Source of the DNA: CAIOYC01 sp964243985
GTDB taxonomy: Bacteria; Pseudomonadota; Alphaproteobacteria; Caulobacterales; Caulobacteraceae
Assembly: GCA_964243985.1 (NCBI GenBank)
Contig: CAXTHJ010000002.1
Location: forward strand, 1-64,000
Length of the DNA stretch: 64,000 bases
Direction: 5' to 3'
The notes beneath the pieces are model-generated. The model worked only from the letters and a program-made list of their open reading frames with translations, was not told where the DNA came from and searched no databases. The position numbers were made by a program, and so were the translations under genes. How positions within the stretch are numbered: position 1 is the first letter of the stretch; each line of letters opens with the position of its first letter. This document shows positions 39,649 to 48,765 of this stretch, one piece after another.

Positions 39649-40121
39649 AAGAATTCTCGATCGAAGGGTTTGTTGGCCACTTAGCGGTGGTGGCGGCCGA
39701 GATGGCGCTGGCCGAACACGAGGCTCTGGAGCGCGGCGCCCTGATCATCGAGACCGAAGCAAAAGACGAATTTGGCACGTATCAAGATCAAGCTGGGCAG
39801 TTTCAGGCATGGGCCGAACTCGCCGAGTCAACGAAATCCGATCGCGTCAACCAAGGCTATTCTGATGATGAGCCGCTACTAAGGCGCGGCGACACCCGAG
39901 ACAGTATCGAGCACAAAGTCATTGGCCGCGAGGCGCACATCGGATCTGACAGTCAGGTTCTGGAATTGCTTGAACTCGGGACATCTAAGATGCCGCCGCG
40001 ATCCACACTGGGCGGCGCTGCCTTCCGGAAAACGGATGAGGTCGTGAAGGAGATCGGCTCCGGCGTCGTGGCGACCCTGGTCGGTGAGGAAGTGTTAGGT
40101 GGCCGGCTGCCAATCACTTGA
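39645..40121 (+). CDS. tail completion / HK97 gp10-like protein
   Basis: 158 aa from TTG 39645, GGAGG 8 nt upstream. Segments ERGALIIETEAKDEFGTYQ and LGTSKMPPRSTLGGAAF match the gp10/gpG-like tail completion family (the LE.GT..MPPRP motif). An ATG at 39627 is possible but lies inside the chaperone extension. Confidence 0.7.
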   Translation: MKEFSIEGFVGHLAVVAAEMALAEHEALERGALIIETEAKDEFGTYQDQAGQFQAWAELAESTKSDRVNQGYSDDEPLLRRGDTRDSIEHKVIGREAHIGSDSQVLELLELGTSKMPPRSTLGGAAFRKTDEVVKEIGSGVVATLVGEEVLGGRLPIT

Positions 40122-40265
40122 CCGGCGCTAGGGGTATGATTTCGAGACGGGGGATTGAACGCGAAAGCCCACAGCACGCCAAATCTTTACCGGTTTGAGA
40201 ATTGACTCATCAGACCCAACTGCCGCACACATGGCGTGGAGCTGGGAAGCAGCGAAGGTTCATCT

Positions 40266-40466
40266 ATGGCCAATCAGGCAAGCGAGTCGCCGGAGGCCAC
40301 TGCCAAAAGGCTGTTCGCGAAGCTTTCGCGCAGTTTGAACGCGACATCTGACCAGCTCGCTGAGGCGCACTCACGTGCGAAAGCGGAGCAGGAAAGGATC
40401 ACGCGCTATGTCGAAGAGCGGCGACGCAACATCCGTCGAGGGGCTCGACCTATCTTCGAAGAGTGA
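40266..40466 (+). CDS. small coiled-coil protein of moron pair
   Basis: 66 aa. Helical and charged (LAEAHSRAKAEQERITRYVEERRRNIRRG), likely a coiled coil. Overlaps the next gene by 59 bp in another frame. The 144-bp region before it (40122-40265) is noncoding and contains a TTGACT hexamer at 40202-40207, but no clear -10. With the next gene it forms an insertion among tail genes. Confidence 0.6.
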   Translation: MANQASESPEATAKRLFAKLSRSLNATSDQLAEAHSRAKAEQERITRYVEERRRNIRRGARPIFEE

Positions 40467-41328
40467 GGTCCGCGATTTTCTTTACAACGACGCGAGACGC
40501 ATAGGCTCTTACCTCTCACAATTCGATCCATTCGGGCACCTTCAATCAATCAAGACGTCCGACGCCGCGGGTGAAAATCAGTCGACCAAATCGACCTTCG
40601 CCGGTAAGGCTGGCGTGCCCTTGGTAGCAGAGGCGTCTGGCGCCGGCGAAATTCTGACAGGAACCACTGGCGCTGAGACTAGCGAGCGCAATTACGATCC
40701 TCTTTGGGCAAACGCCCTAGCGTTTATCGATTATCTCCAGCACGAAAAACAGCTGAAGACGTCTGTCGCGGGGGCTCAGATTGGCGACTTCGTCGCGGTG
40801 CAAGGCCACTTATCGATTGTCGATTTGGGGTTAATGAAGGGCATACTAGCTAACGCAAAAATGAAAAAGGCCCTCGTGGCCCAAGTAAAAACTGCCTCAT
40901 CATCATCTCACAAGAAAAGCGTTGAGATAACTGAGGAAGAGACTGCGCTGGAGCTTTTCTCTGTTCTGCCAATGAATGTCCAAGCCTATTTCTTAAGTGC
41001 CATGGGCTGGATTTGGGCAACCCTGGTGCCTGAATATTTGACCACAAGTGTTAGCGATCTTCATTTGAAGCACGGAACATTGATTAGTGGTCAGTGGACC
41101 ATTCTCGGCGTGCTGGACGCGGTGCCGGGCGGATATGATGACGCCCCTAGCCTTATACCCGACGGTCCGGTTCGAGCATTAGCGACGATGATGAAGCTGG
41201 TGAGGCCGGCCTTGGGTCGGCCTAACGACTACTTTGGAATGACACCACTCCTGATCTACAGAACTGTTCTCAGTGAAACGGACGAAGCGGCTGAAGACCA
41301 TTTCGATGGCGGCGAAGCTGCGGCGTAA
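40408..41328 (+). CDS. DUF6414-like moron protein
   Basis: 306 aa, AAAGGA ribosome site. N-terminal EVRDFLYNDARRIGSYLSQF resembles the start of DUF6414 proteins (RDFLYYD...V.S...QL). C-terminal part SVSDLHLKHGTLISGQWTILGVLDAVPGG fits a beta-rich domain. Codon use is AT-richer than the tail genes on both sides, and the gene has no equivalent in contractile tail operons, so it is accessory cargo. Possible defence or superinfection role; untested. Confidence 0.6.
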   Translation: MSKSGDATSVEGLDLSSKSEVRDFLYNDARRIGSYLSQFDPFGHLQSIKTSDAAGENQSTKSTFAGKAGVPLVAEASGAGEILTGTTGAETSERNYDPLWANALAFIDYLQHEKQLKTSVAGAQIGDFVAVQGHLSIVDLGLMKGILANAKMKKALVAQVKTASSSSHKKSVEITEEETALELFSVLPMNVQAYFLSAMGWIWATLVPEYLTTSVSDLHLKHGTLISGQWTILGVLDAVPGGYDDAPSLIPDGPVRALATMMKLVRPALGRPNDYFGMTPLLIYRTVLSETDEAAEDHFDGGEAAA

Positions 41329-41403
41329 GCGCCGCGCGCTGGATGGCGAACCACAGGTCGGCGATTTAGCCCGGCCTAGACGATTCTGGCTGCACCCTTA
41401 GGG

Positions 41404-41619
41404 TCAATGGTTGAGATGTGGTGCCGAATGGCGTTGAAGGACTCGCCCTCGACGAATAGCGTTCTGATCGGCTGCGCCCCTACTTCTGGAGCCATGGTCG
41501 GCGTTTGGCGACGCGAAATCCCATACGCGCTCCCGCTCGTCCCCGACAATGGCGTCGATGTGATGGTATTCCATCAGGTGGCCGACGGTGAGTTCGAGCA
41601 TGTTGATTTGATTGCGCAT
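41404..41619 (-). CDS. small minus-strand phage protein
   Basis: 71 aa with AGGAG 10 nt before the ATG. The N-terminal LELTVGHLMEYHHIDAIVGD is helical; the rest is basic and disordered. Opposite to the tail operon. Family unknown; 41620-41738 shows no gene. Confidence 0.45.
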   Translation of the reverse strand: MRNQINMLELTVGHLMEYHHIDAIVGDERERVWDFASPNADHGSRSRGAADQNAIRRGRVLQRHSAPHLNH

Positions 41620-41738
41620 GGGGCAGTCGCTCCTCTTGCTCGCCCATCAAGTGCAGCCCTGCCACGAGGAATGCCCTTAGCGCCTCGGGACGGCAAAGGG
41701 CAAGGTGTCCTGGGATTCGAGAGGAACGGGTTAGGAAC

Positions 41739-41966
41739 TTACCCGTGGTTGAGCGCGTCAGTGATGAGGGCGGCGAGGACGCTGATCGCGATAACCGGAA
41801 TTAGCGCCGCGATCCAAACGATGGCGACAACAGCCCAGTGAGCTTTTTTGCGGATCGGACGCAGGGCGTGAACATTGACGTGTCCAACGCGGGAGGCGGG
41901 CTCCACCAATAGCCTGACGGGCTTCACACGATGAAGGCTGGCAATTTCTTTTTCGAAGGGGGTCAT
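41739..41966 (-). CDS. small single-TM protein
   Basis: 75 aa from the ATG that overlaps the upstream stop (ATGA). A C-terminal membrane segment (AVVAIVWIAALIPVIAISVLAALI) follows a basic RPIRKKAHW, implying N-in topology. Second of two minus-strand membrane proteins within the tail operon. Confidence 0.6.
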   Translation of the reverse strand: MTPFEKEIASLHRVKPVRLLVEPASRVGHVNVHALRPIRKKAHWAVVAIVWIAALIPVIAISVLAALITDALNHG

Positions 41967-42118
41967 TTCGATTGAGCCATAGCCCAAAAGAGAAGCCCGA
42001 AGAACAGCACAACTATTGCTAAACCAAAGACAGCGCAGCCGGCGGCTCCTGCGCGTCTAAGGCGCTCCTTCTCGAGGAGGACGCGCTTCAACTCAGCGTC
42101 AACCTCGGCTGCAGACAT
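41963..42118 (-). CDS. very small membrane protein
   Basis: 51 aa, starting MSAAEVDAELKRVLLEKERL, an amphipathic charged helix, then GCAVFGLAIVVLFFGLLFWAM as one membrane span. Stop overlaps the next ATG. Diverges from the tape-measure gene 26 bp away. Could be a holin-like or exclusion peptide; not resolvable. Confidence 0.6.
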   Translation of the reverse strand: MSAAEVDAELKRVLLEKERLRRAGAAGCAVFGLAIVVLFFGLLFWAMAQSK

Positions 42119-42144
42119 ATCTTTGATTTTCAAGGGCGACCCCG

Positions 42145-43938
42145 ATGGACGTCTACAAAATTGGCGTCAGCATTGCGCTCGCCAACGGGATGTCTCCCGT
42201 CCTCGCCATCATTGGCCGCGATCTTCTCGGGATCAAGACCAAGATCGGTGATGTTGAGGGAGGGATGACCCGCTGGAAGACCGCTGCGATTGGCGTGGCG
42301 GCGATCATGGGGGCGGGCGGCATTCTTGGCGCCTATACAGCCATAGTGAACAAAGGTGCCGAGCTCGCACACCAGCAGGAGGCTATGCGCGTCGCCGGCT
42401 TCACTGAGCGAGAAAACGCCAAAGCTACGGCAGAATCCTGGCGTTTGGCCGCGCAATACAAAAACGTCGGCGTCACCGACGTCGCCAAGATTATTGGGGA
42501 GACCCGACTTCCATATGGCTCGGCAGCGACAGCCGTTCAGATGGCCGAGCCCGGTGTCCAATTTACGTCGATCATGAAGTCGCTTTTGGGAAAAGATAAA
42601 GGCGGCGACGCAGCAGAACAAATGTTCGAACTAGTCCGCGCGGGAGAGATGCGGAATATCTCGCTCAATCCGGCTAAGATGCGAAAATTCTACGATGACG
42701 CGGCTAAGATAACGGAGGCCTTTGACGGGAAAATTGATCCACAGGACTTGTTCCAATTCTTAAAATACGCCCGCACCAACACACCTTACCTAAGCGAACG
42801 GTTCGTAACCAGCATAGCGCCCTCGTTAATGTTGGAGATGGGAAGTAGTAGCGCCGGCACTGCATTGACGTCGCTGGGTCAGTCTATCATCGCCGGCAAG
42901 ATGACCAAGCGCGCTGCCCAAGAAATGGAGCGACTCGGCCTTATCGACCCGTCCAATATTCTCAAAACAATGTCTACCAGCACACAACTGAAACCCGGCG
43001 CCGTGAAGGGTTGGAGGCAGGCCGCATCCGATCCTGACCTGTGGGCTCAGCAGGTATTGCTTCCTGCCATGGTCGCAAAGGGCATCACCGACCCCCTTGC
43101 TCAGCGCTTGGAGTTCGGTGTGGTTTTTGGTAATCGGACCGCTGAGAACGTCGCTAACGTGCTTGCGACTCAGAGCACGCGGCTGAACAAAGACGCAGCG
43201 ATGATTGGGGGCGCTTCTGGGCTCGGGGGCGCCAAGGAACTGGCCGCAAAAGACCCAGTTACCGCCATGCAGTCATTCAGCACAGCTTGGAACAACTTGC
43301 TCACGGCGCTTGGGCGTCCACAGGTGGATACCGCCGTGGGATTTTTAAACCGCGTGTCAGGCGCGATTGATGCGGTCGCCGGCCTTGCCGCAAGACACCC
43401 AACTGCGGTCAAGGTGATAGGCGGCATTGCGCTCGCTTTAGCCGCGGCGCTTGCCGTAGGGGGTGTGGTAGCTTTGGGAGCGGCAGCCATCGGTGCCATT
43501 TTGGCCAGCGGTCCGGTCGCTGGAATTGCGGTCGCGATTGCCGCGATTGCGACCTATGTGGGAACGATCATCGCTCTAAACTGGCCCACCGTCGTCAAAG
43601 TTTTTGACACGATTACGGGAGCTCTCGGCAAGTTCTTCTCCTGGGTTATTAACAACCCGGTGACCAAAGCGCTGATGCTTGGTGCGCGGTTCGCGATTGA
43701 TCCCTTGGGGGCTGCCGCAAGTCTGGTGCCGAGCCAGACGCGACCGCCGGCCGTACCCGGCCATAGCGGGGTGAGCCTCACGATCCACAACACCACCCAA
43801 ATCGGAACGAAGAAGATCCACCAGGAAATTATTCACGCGGTTGCCGGTGCCTTAAACGCTCCTCAGACCGGTGCCCGCAACTCTGACCCCCGGATCACGC
43901 CTGCCATGCCGGGCGCGACCCTGATGGGCGCTCACTGA
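42145..43938 (+). CDS. tail tape-measure protein
   Basis: 597 aa, long alpha-helical protein with a hydrophobic section at about residues 420-480 (VIGGIALALAAALAVGGVVA, IAVAIAAIATYVGTIIAL). Follows the tail chaperone position and precedes the baseplate genes. Its length would predict a contractile tail of roughly 90 nm. The start overlaps none of its neighbours; the stop overlaps the next ATG. Confidence 0.85.
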   Translation: MDVYKIGVSIALANGMSPVLAIIGRDLLGIKTKIGDVEGGMTRWKTAAIGVAAIMGAGGILGAYTAIVNKGAELAHQQEAMRVAGFTERENAKATAESWRLAAQYKNVGVTDVAKIIGETRLPYGSAATAVQMAEPGVQFTSIMKSLLGKDKGGDAAEQMFELVRAGEMRNISLNPAKMRKFYDDAAKITEAFDGKIDPQDLFQFLKYARTNTPYLSERFVTSIAPSLMLEMGSSSAGTALTSLGQSIIAGKMTKRAAQEMERLGLIDPSNILKTMSTSTQLKPGAVKGWRQAASDPDLWAQQVLLPAMVAKGITDPLAQRLEFGVVFGNRTAENVANVLATQSTRLNKDAAMIGGASGLGGAKELAAKDPVTAMQSFSTAWNNLLTALGRPQVDTAVGFLNRVSGAIDAVAGLAARHPTAVKVIGGIALALAAALAVGGVVALGAAAIGAILASGPVAGIAVAIAAIATYVGTIIALNWPTVVKVFDTITGALGKFFSWVINNPVTKALMLGARFAIDPLGAAASLVPSQTRPPAVPGHSGVSLTIHNTTQIGTKKIHQEIIHAVAGALNAPQTGARNSDPRITPAMPGATLMGAH

Positions 43939-44894
43939 TGGCGGATACGCAAGTCCAGCTTGGCGACTTCATCTTCAAGGACTTTGAAGTTCCAGATCAC
44001 ATTCCGTGGGGCGGCGAGCAGCGCCTTAAGGTTCACGAGTTGATCGGCGGCCAGAAGGTCGTTGATGCCATGGGCTGGTTTCCCAAGAGCTTATCCTGGT
44101 CCGGGCGCTTTCGCGGGCCGGCCGCCAGGGATCGGGCGCTTTACGTCCAAGGGCTTTTCAGCGCGGGGAAGGCGGTCACCCTAACCTGGGACGCCTTCCG
44201 CTACAGCGTCAACGGAAAGACCTTTGACCCCGACTTCGAGCGCTTCTACGAGGTTCCATACTCACTTACGTTAGAAGTTATCCAAGATCTGACAAACCCT
44301 GTTGCGGCGCCCCCCACGGCTTCAGTGGACGAGCAGGTTGGTGGCGATTTGGCGTCGGCGCAGAGTTTCGGCGCCAATATCGGCGATGCGCCCCTGAACG
44401 CGAGCCTCGGCGCCATCGCAACAGCTATCAGCGTGCTCCCAAGCCTGATCGGCGCCACCGAAGCTCAAATCAACACGGTCCTGACGCCTATCGTGTCAGC
44501 TCAAGTGAGAACCGCGACGCTTGCCTCTACAGCAACCGCGACGCTGCAGTCCGTCTCGACGTTCGGTGGAATGGTCACCGGCGGCGTTCCTAGCACCCTC
44601 GCCACCACCCTTACCGCGCAGTCGCAAGCGATGAGCCAAATCGATCAGTTGAACGGTTTGTCGGATGTGCTGACCCGCATGAGCACCAATCTTCAAGCCG
44701 ATGGGGCGAGCGGGGCGATCCTGACCCAAGCTGGCGGCAACCTCTACGCCATCGCGGCAAAGGCGTACGGCGACCCTTCTGAGTGGATCACGCTGGCCCT
44801 GGCTAATGATCTCGAAGACCCGCTGTTGACGGGCGTGAACACTTTGAGAGTGCCGGCCCAACCGAGCGGCCTAGATGGCGTCTGGCCGATCTGA
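43938..44894 (+). CDS. DNA circularisation/baseplate protein with C-terminal LysM-like domain
   Basis: 318 aa. N-terminal part (VQLGDFIFKDFEVPDHIPWGG) is like Mu gpN / P2 gpU tail proteins. The C-terminal LYAIAAKAYGDPSEWITLALANDLEDP and LRVP end are gpX/LysM-like. Links the tape measure to the baseplate hub. Overlaps the tape-measure stop (TGATG). Confidence 0.72.
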   Translation: MADTQVQLGDFIFKDFEVPDHIPWGGEQRLKVHELIGGQKVVDAMGWFPKSLSWSGRFRGPAARDRALYVQGLFSAGKAVTLTWDAFRYSVNGKTFDPDFERFYEVPYSLTLEVIQDLTNPVAAPPTASVDEQVGGDLASAQSFGANIGDAPLNASLGAIATAISVLPSLIGATEAQINTVLTPIVSAQVRTATLASTATATLQSVSTFGGMVTGGVPSTLATTLTAQSQAMSQIDQLNGLSDVLTRMSTNLQADGASGAILTQAGGNLYAIAAKAYGDPSEWITLALANDLEDPLLTGVNTLRVPAQPSGLDGVWPI

Positions 44895-44896
44895 TC

Positions 44897-46012
44897 ATGG
44901 CGCAGTCGCTGAGTGTTTCAGCCTCGCGGCAACCCCGCGGGCTATTGATGGTCGGTGGCCAAAGGGTGGCCTTTGAGAGCTGGTCGGTCGATCAGAACAC
45001 CTACTTCTCAGCGGATACGTTTAGAGTTGTTGTGCCGGCTTCAACCCTTCCAACCGGGTTCGGACCGGACTGGTGGGCGGGCGCGACTGAAATTGATGTC
45101 GAGATTTTCGCGGGCTTTCCGCGCGACGCGAGCAGGTTCTCCACGGCCGACCTGGCTAGCCTGATCTATGGTCGGGTCGATGAACTCACCTACGATCCTG
45201 TCGCCCAGACTTTTGAAGCCTCTGGGCGCGACCTGACGGGGCTATTGATCGACGACAAGGTGACGCTGAGTTCGGTCAACCAGACGTCTTCACAGGTCGC
45301 CACCAAGCTTGCGGCGCAATACGGGCTGACCCCTGTTGTCACCACGACCACGACGAAAGTCGGGGCGTATTACGAGATCGACCATATTAAGGCTGACCTC
45401 TCAAAGCCCGCATGGGATCTTCTGACTTGGTTGGCCCGACGTGAGAACTTCATCTGCTACGTCAAAGGCAAGGAACTGCATTTCGAGCCCGCGCCGGCGG
45501 CGACGCAAACCCCATACGTCGTCCAATATGTCCCAGCGCCCAACGGCGGCGGGTCGCCGCAATTTGGCGGAACTTCCATCAAACTATCCCGCAGTCTGAC
45601 GCTGGCCAAAGACGTCAAGGTGACGGTGATCTCGTGGCACTCGGGCCGAAAGGGCCGCATCCAGAAGACCGCGGAGATGGCGCATAGCAAAAACCGTGTC
45701 GCTCGCCGTTCGCCGATTCCGACTGGAGAGACGCAGAACTACGAGTTCATCATCCCAGGCTTGACGCCGGAGGGCGCGCAAGCTCGTGCAAACCAACTGG
45801 CGTTGGAGATCAGCAGCCACGAGGTTAAGTTGGAAATCGAAGGGCCGGCCGACAACTCGCTTCAGCGAACGGATGTAATCCAGCTCAAGGGAACGCCCTT
45901 TGATCAGACGTTTTTCCTCGATTCTGTGACGCGATCTATGAGCCTAGATGGCGGCTATGAGTGGCGTATCGAGGCGAAAAACCATTCTGCGGAATCGGAA
46001 CCCAACCTTTGA
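44897..46012 (+). CDS. baseplate hub, late control gpD-like (Mu gpP)
   Basis: 371 aa. GRDLTGLLIDDKV and the hub domain pattern SQVATKLAAQYGLTP, WDLLTWLARRENFICYV are diagnostic of P2 gpD/T4 gp27-type hub proteins. C-terminal DSVTRSMSLDGGYEWRIEA. Overlaps the next gene by 4 bp. Confidence 0.82.
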   Translation: MAQSLSVSASRQPRGLLMVGGQRVAFESWSVDQNTYFSADTFRVVVPASTLPTGFGPDWWAGATEIDVEIFAGFPRDASRFSTADLASLIYGRVDELTYDPVAQTFEASGRDLTGLLIDDKVTLSSVNQTSSQVATKLAAQYGLTPVVTTTTTKVGAYYEIDHIKADLSKPAWDLLTWLARRENFICYVKGKELHFEPAPAATQTPYVVQYVPAPNGGGSPQFGGTSIKLSRSLTLAKDVKVTVISWHSGRKGRIQKTAEMAHSKNRVARRSPIPTGETQNYEFIIPGLTPEGAQARANQLALEISSHEVKLEIEGPADNSLQRTDVIQLKGTPFDQTFFLDSVTRSMSLDGGYEWRIEAKNHSAESEPNL

Positions 46013-46596
46013 GCCTGAACGCCCTTCGCAGCGCCCATCAGTACATCGCCGAGCAAGCCGGGGCGCGCTGGTCTCAGCCACGCCTAGGGCTTCGGACATC
46101 TTACGATCCCAATACCGGGGCCGTGAAGGTGATGCTCCAGCCGGAGAATATTGAAACGGGCTTCATCCCGTTGATGCCTCTATGGCAAGGCGATGGATGG
46201 GGGATGTTCGCCCCTCCGCCAAGCGGCGCTCAGGTGCTAGTGGTGTTCCAAGAGGGCTCGCTGGATCACGGCATGTGCCTCGGAGCGCTTCCCTCTTTGG
46301 TGGATCGTCCGCTTGCAGTCCCCGACGGTGAGTTGTGGCTGCAGCATATAAGCGGCGCTGGCTTCAAACTAACGAACGATGGCGCTGCCACCTATCTTGG
46401 GTCCGCCGGCCAGTCCTTGACACTCGGGTCGGACGGCTCCGCTGTGCTCGATAATGGAGCCGGGGCGACTTTAACGCTCGCGGGCGGCGTGGCTACCTTG
46501 CTCGGCGCTGACCAGGTCAACCTTGGTTCCGATAGCCCAACCCAGCCGGTGATGCTGGCGAACGGGATGCCGGCTACGAAGGTCTTTGCAGTCTAA
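46009..46596 (+). CDS. baseplate spike/assembly protein gpV-like (Mu gp45)
   Basis: 195 aa from TTG 46009 overlapping the gpD stop. OB-fold region LGLRTSYDPNTGAVKVMLQ and GDGWGMFAPPPSGAQVLVVF, then repeats GSAGQSLTLGSDGSAVLDNG typical of a beta-helical spike tip. Forms the puncturing central spike. Confidence 0.8.
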   Translation: MSLNALRSAHQYIAEQAGARWSQPRLGLRTSYDPNTGAVKVMLQPENIETGFIPLMPLWQGDGWGMFAPPPSGAQVLVVFQEGSLDHGMCLGALPSLVDRPLAVPDGELWLQHISGAGFKLTNDGAATYLGSAGQSLTLGSDGSAVLDNGAGATLTLAGGVATLLGADQVNLGSDSPTQPVMLANGMPATKVFAV

Positions 46597-46622
46597 CTAG
46601 ACTATCGGTTTCGGGAGGTCGG

Positions 46623-47021
46623 ATGGCGAGCAATCTCACCGACTTGACCGAGGTCGCCCATTGGTGGGGATCTGATCTGCAGCTTTCCTCGACCGGCGAT
46701 GTCGCAACCGTTGGCGTCGGTCAGTCCGGCCAAATCACGAAATCCAATCAGCGAGTTATGCGCCGTTTGATGACCAACCCTGGCCAATATCTTTCCGAGC
46801 AGAGCTACGGCGCCGGAGTGCCGGAACAAATCGGGATGCCCTTGGACGTTCCAAAAGTGCAGGCCCTGATTTCCGGTCAAATGCAGCTTGAGGCGTCGGT
46901 CCAGCAGTCGCCAGCGCCAGACGTCACGGTGACATCCCTTCAAGATGGCGTCGATGTCAGCGCCGCCTACACCGTCGCGCCACAGGCCATCCCCGCCGTC
47001 CTGTCGTTTACCTACGGATAG
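46623..47021 (+). CDS. baseplate wedge protein gpW/gp25-like (Mu gp46)
   Basis: 132 aa with a lysozyme-like gp25 fold pattern: DLQLSSTGDVATVGVGQSG, QRVMRRLMTNPGQYLSEQSYG. Position between spike and J-like genes is standard for Mu/P2. Confidence 0.78.
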   Translation: MASNLTDLTEVAHWWGSDLQLSSTGDVATVGVGQSGQITKSNQRVMRRLMTNPGQYLSEQSYGAGVPEQIGMPLDVPKVQALISGQMQLEASVQQSPAPDVTVTSLQDGVDVSAAYTVAPQAIPAVLSFTYG

Positions 47022-47023
47022 CC

Positions 47024-48136
47024 ATGGCCCTTACGACTAAGACACAAACCGCGCTGGTCCAGGGCCAGGTTGCGGCGATGCAGGCCGCTTGCGCTCAGCT
47101 CCTCGACTTCGGTGTCGGGTCCGTCTTGCTCGCCATTGCTCAGGCCGTGGGCGAGGTGGCCCTCTTCCTTCAAGCTTTGATCCTGCAGCTAGCCATCGTC
47201 ACGCGGGCGGCGACATCGACCGGCTCTGATCTCGACAGCTGGATGGCAGACTATGGCGTAACGCGCCTAGCCGCCGTCGCCGCCTCGGGCTCAGTCACGT
47301 TCTTTCGGTTTTCCACGGGTAGCCAAGTCGTAGTGCCGACAGGCTCGGTGGTGGAAAGCGCCGACGGAACCCAGAGTTTCATCGTCACGATCGACACCAC
47401 CAATGCTGCCTATAATGCTGGGCTGGGCGGCTATGTCATGGCGAGCGGCATTGGCTCGGTCGTCGTTCCGGTCCAGGCGCAGACCGCAGGCTCGGGAGGA
47501 AATGTCGCAGCCCTTGTCATTACGGTGATCGCCGGCGCCATTCCTGGAGTCGATACGGTCGCTAACGTCACAGCCCTGGCCGGCGGCGCGGACGCGGAAA
47601 GCGACGCCGCCCTTCGCGCCCGCTTCGTCCAATATATCAACAGCCGCTCTCAAGGCACGCCCGAGGCCGTCGATTACGCCATCGCCTCGGTTCAGCAGAA
47701 CATCGACTTTCAGCTGGTCGAAAACTACGCCTACACCGGCACGTTTCAGCCCGGCTACTTCTACGTGGTGGTGGATGATGGTTCGGGCTCGCCGCCCTCG
47801 TCGCTGATCACCAGCGTGCAGGTCGCGATCAACGCGGCTAGGCCGCTCTGTGATGAGTTCGGCGTCTTCGGCCCCGTGCTCAATGACATAACCATTTCAA
47901 TGACCATCGCAGGGGGCAATCCATCCTCTGTCCAAGCCGCCCTGGTGGGTTACGTCAATGGCCTCGGCCTCGGCGGGACCGTAGAATATAGCCGCCTATC
48001 CCAGATCGCTTATGACGCCTCCGCAGGGGTCACTAACGTCACGGCCGTCTTGCTGAATGGCGGCACGGCGGATGTGGACTGCACGCCGCAACAGCGCGCC
48101 ATCACGTCTAGCGGCGCGGTCACGGTCAACACATGA
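47024..48136 (+). CDS. baseplate J-like protein (Mu gp47)
   Basis: 370 aa. Baseplate J signatures SLDSWMADYGVTRLAAVAASG and LAGGADAESDAALRARF, then YINSRSQGTPEAVDYAIASV. Intact. Overlaps the next gene by 4 bp. Confidence 0.85.
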   Translation: MALTTKTQTALVQGQVAAMQAACAQLLDFGVGSVLLAIAQAVGEVALFLQALILQLAIVTRAATSTGSDLDSWMADYGVTRLAAVAASGSVTFFRFSTGSQVVVPTGSVVESADGTQSFIVTIDTTNAAYNAGLGGYVMASGIGSVVVPVQAQTAGSGGNVAALVITVIAGAIPGVDTVANVTALAGGADAESDAALRARFVQYINSRSQGTPEAVDYAIASVQQNIDFQLVENYAYTGTFQPGYFYVVVDDGSGSPPSSLITSVQVAINAARPLCDEFGVFGPVLNDITISMTIAGGNPSSVQAALVGYVNGLGLGGTVEYSRLSQIAYDASAGVTNVTAVLLNGGTADVDCTPQQRAITSSGAVTVNT

Positions 48137-48744
48137 ATGGGACTGGCCTATTCCTCCGCTGGTTTCTGAACCTTCCGGCGGCCAGCCAATCCAGTTTTCT
48201 CGGCCGGATCAAGGCTCTTCTTCCGCCATGGTTCGGAAACGATGCAACCCCAATCCTAGATGGCGTGCTTGCTGGCCCAGCATGGGCCCTGAGCTTCATC
48301 TACCAGCTCTTCCAATACATCACCCTCCAGGTCCGGATCGACACCGCTACGGATGGCTTCCTTGATCTGATCTCCGCCGATTTCTTCGGTTCATCAGTCC
48401 CCCGCAATGAGGGTGAGACCGACACGGCCTTTCGGACCCGTATCCTGGCCGCGTTCTTTCCCAGTCGCGTAACGCGGCCAGCCCTCGTCACAGCTCTGAC
48501 GGCCCTTGGCCTCACCGTTCAGGTCATCGAGCCCTGGAACCCAGGGGACACTGGCGCCCTGAACGAGCCAACGACATTGGGCCTAAACACCGCGGGCTAT
48601 TACGGCTCGCGAACAATGCCGTTTCAATGCTTCGCCATCGTGACCCGTCCGTCAGGATCGTCTGTCACCAATGCCCAAATCTACGCGGCAATAGAGGCTG
48701 TTCGCCCGGTCGCCAGAAAAATATGGGTTCGCATCGTCGGCTGA
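48133..48744 (+). CDS. baseplate/tail protein (Mu gp48-like, gpI)
   Basis: 203 aa. LRWFLNLPAASQSSFLGRIK and GFLDLISADFFGSSVPRNEG resemble the gpI/gp48 group that anchors tail fibres. Context supports it. Confidence 0.7.
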   Translation: MNGTGLFLRWFLNLPAASQSSFLGRIKALLPPWFGNDATPILDGVLAGPAWALSFIYQLFQYITLQVRIDTATDGFLDLISADFFGSSVPRNEGETDTAFRTRILAAFFPSRVTRPALVTALTALGLTVQVIEPWNPGDTGALNEPTTLGLNTAGYYGSRTMPFQCFAIVTRPSGSSVTNAQIYAAIEAVRPVARKIWVRIVG

Positions 48745-48765
48745 CCTCCTTACCGGAGCACCTCC

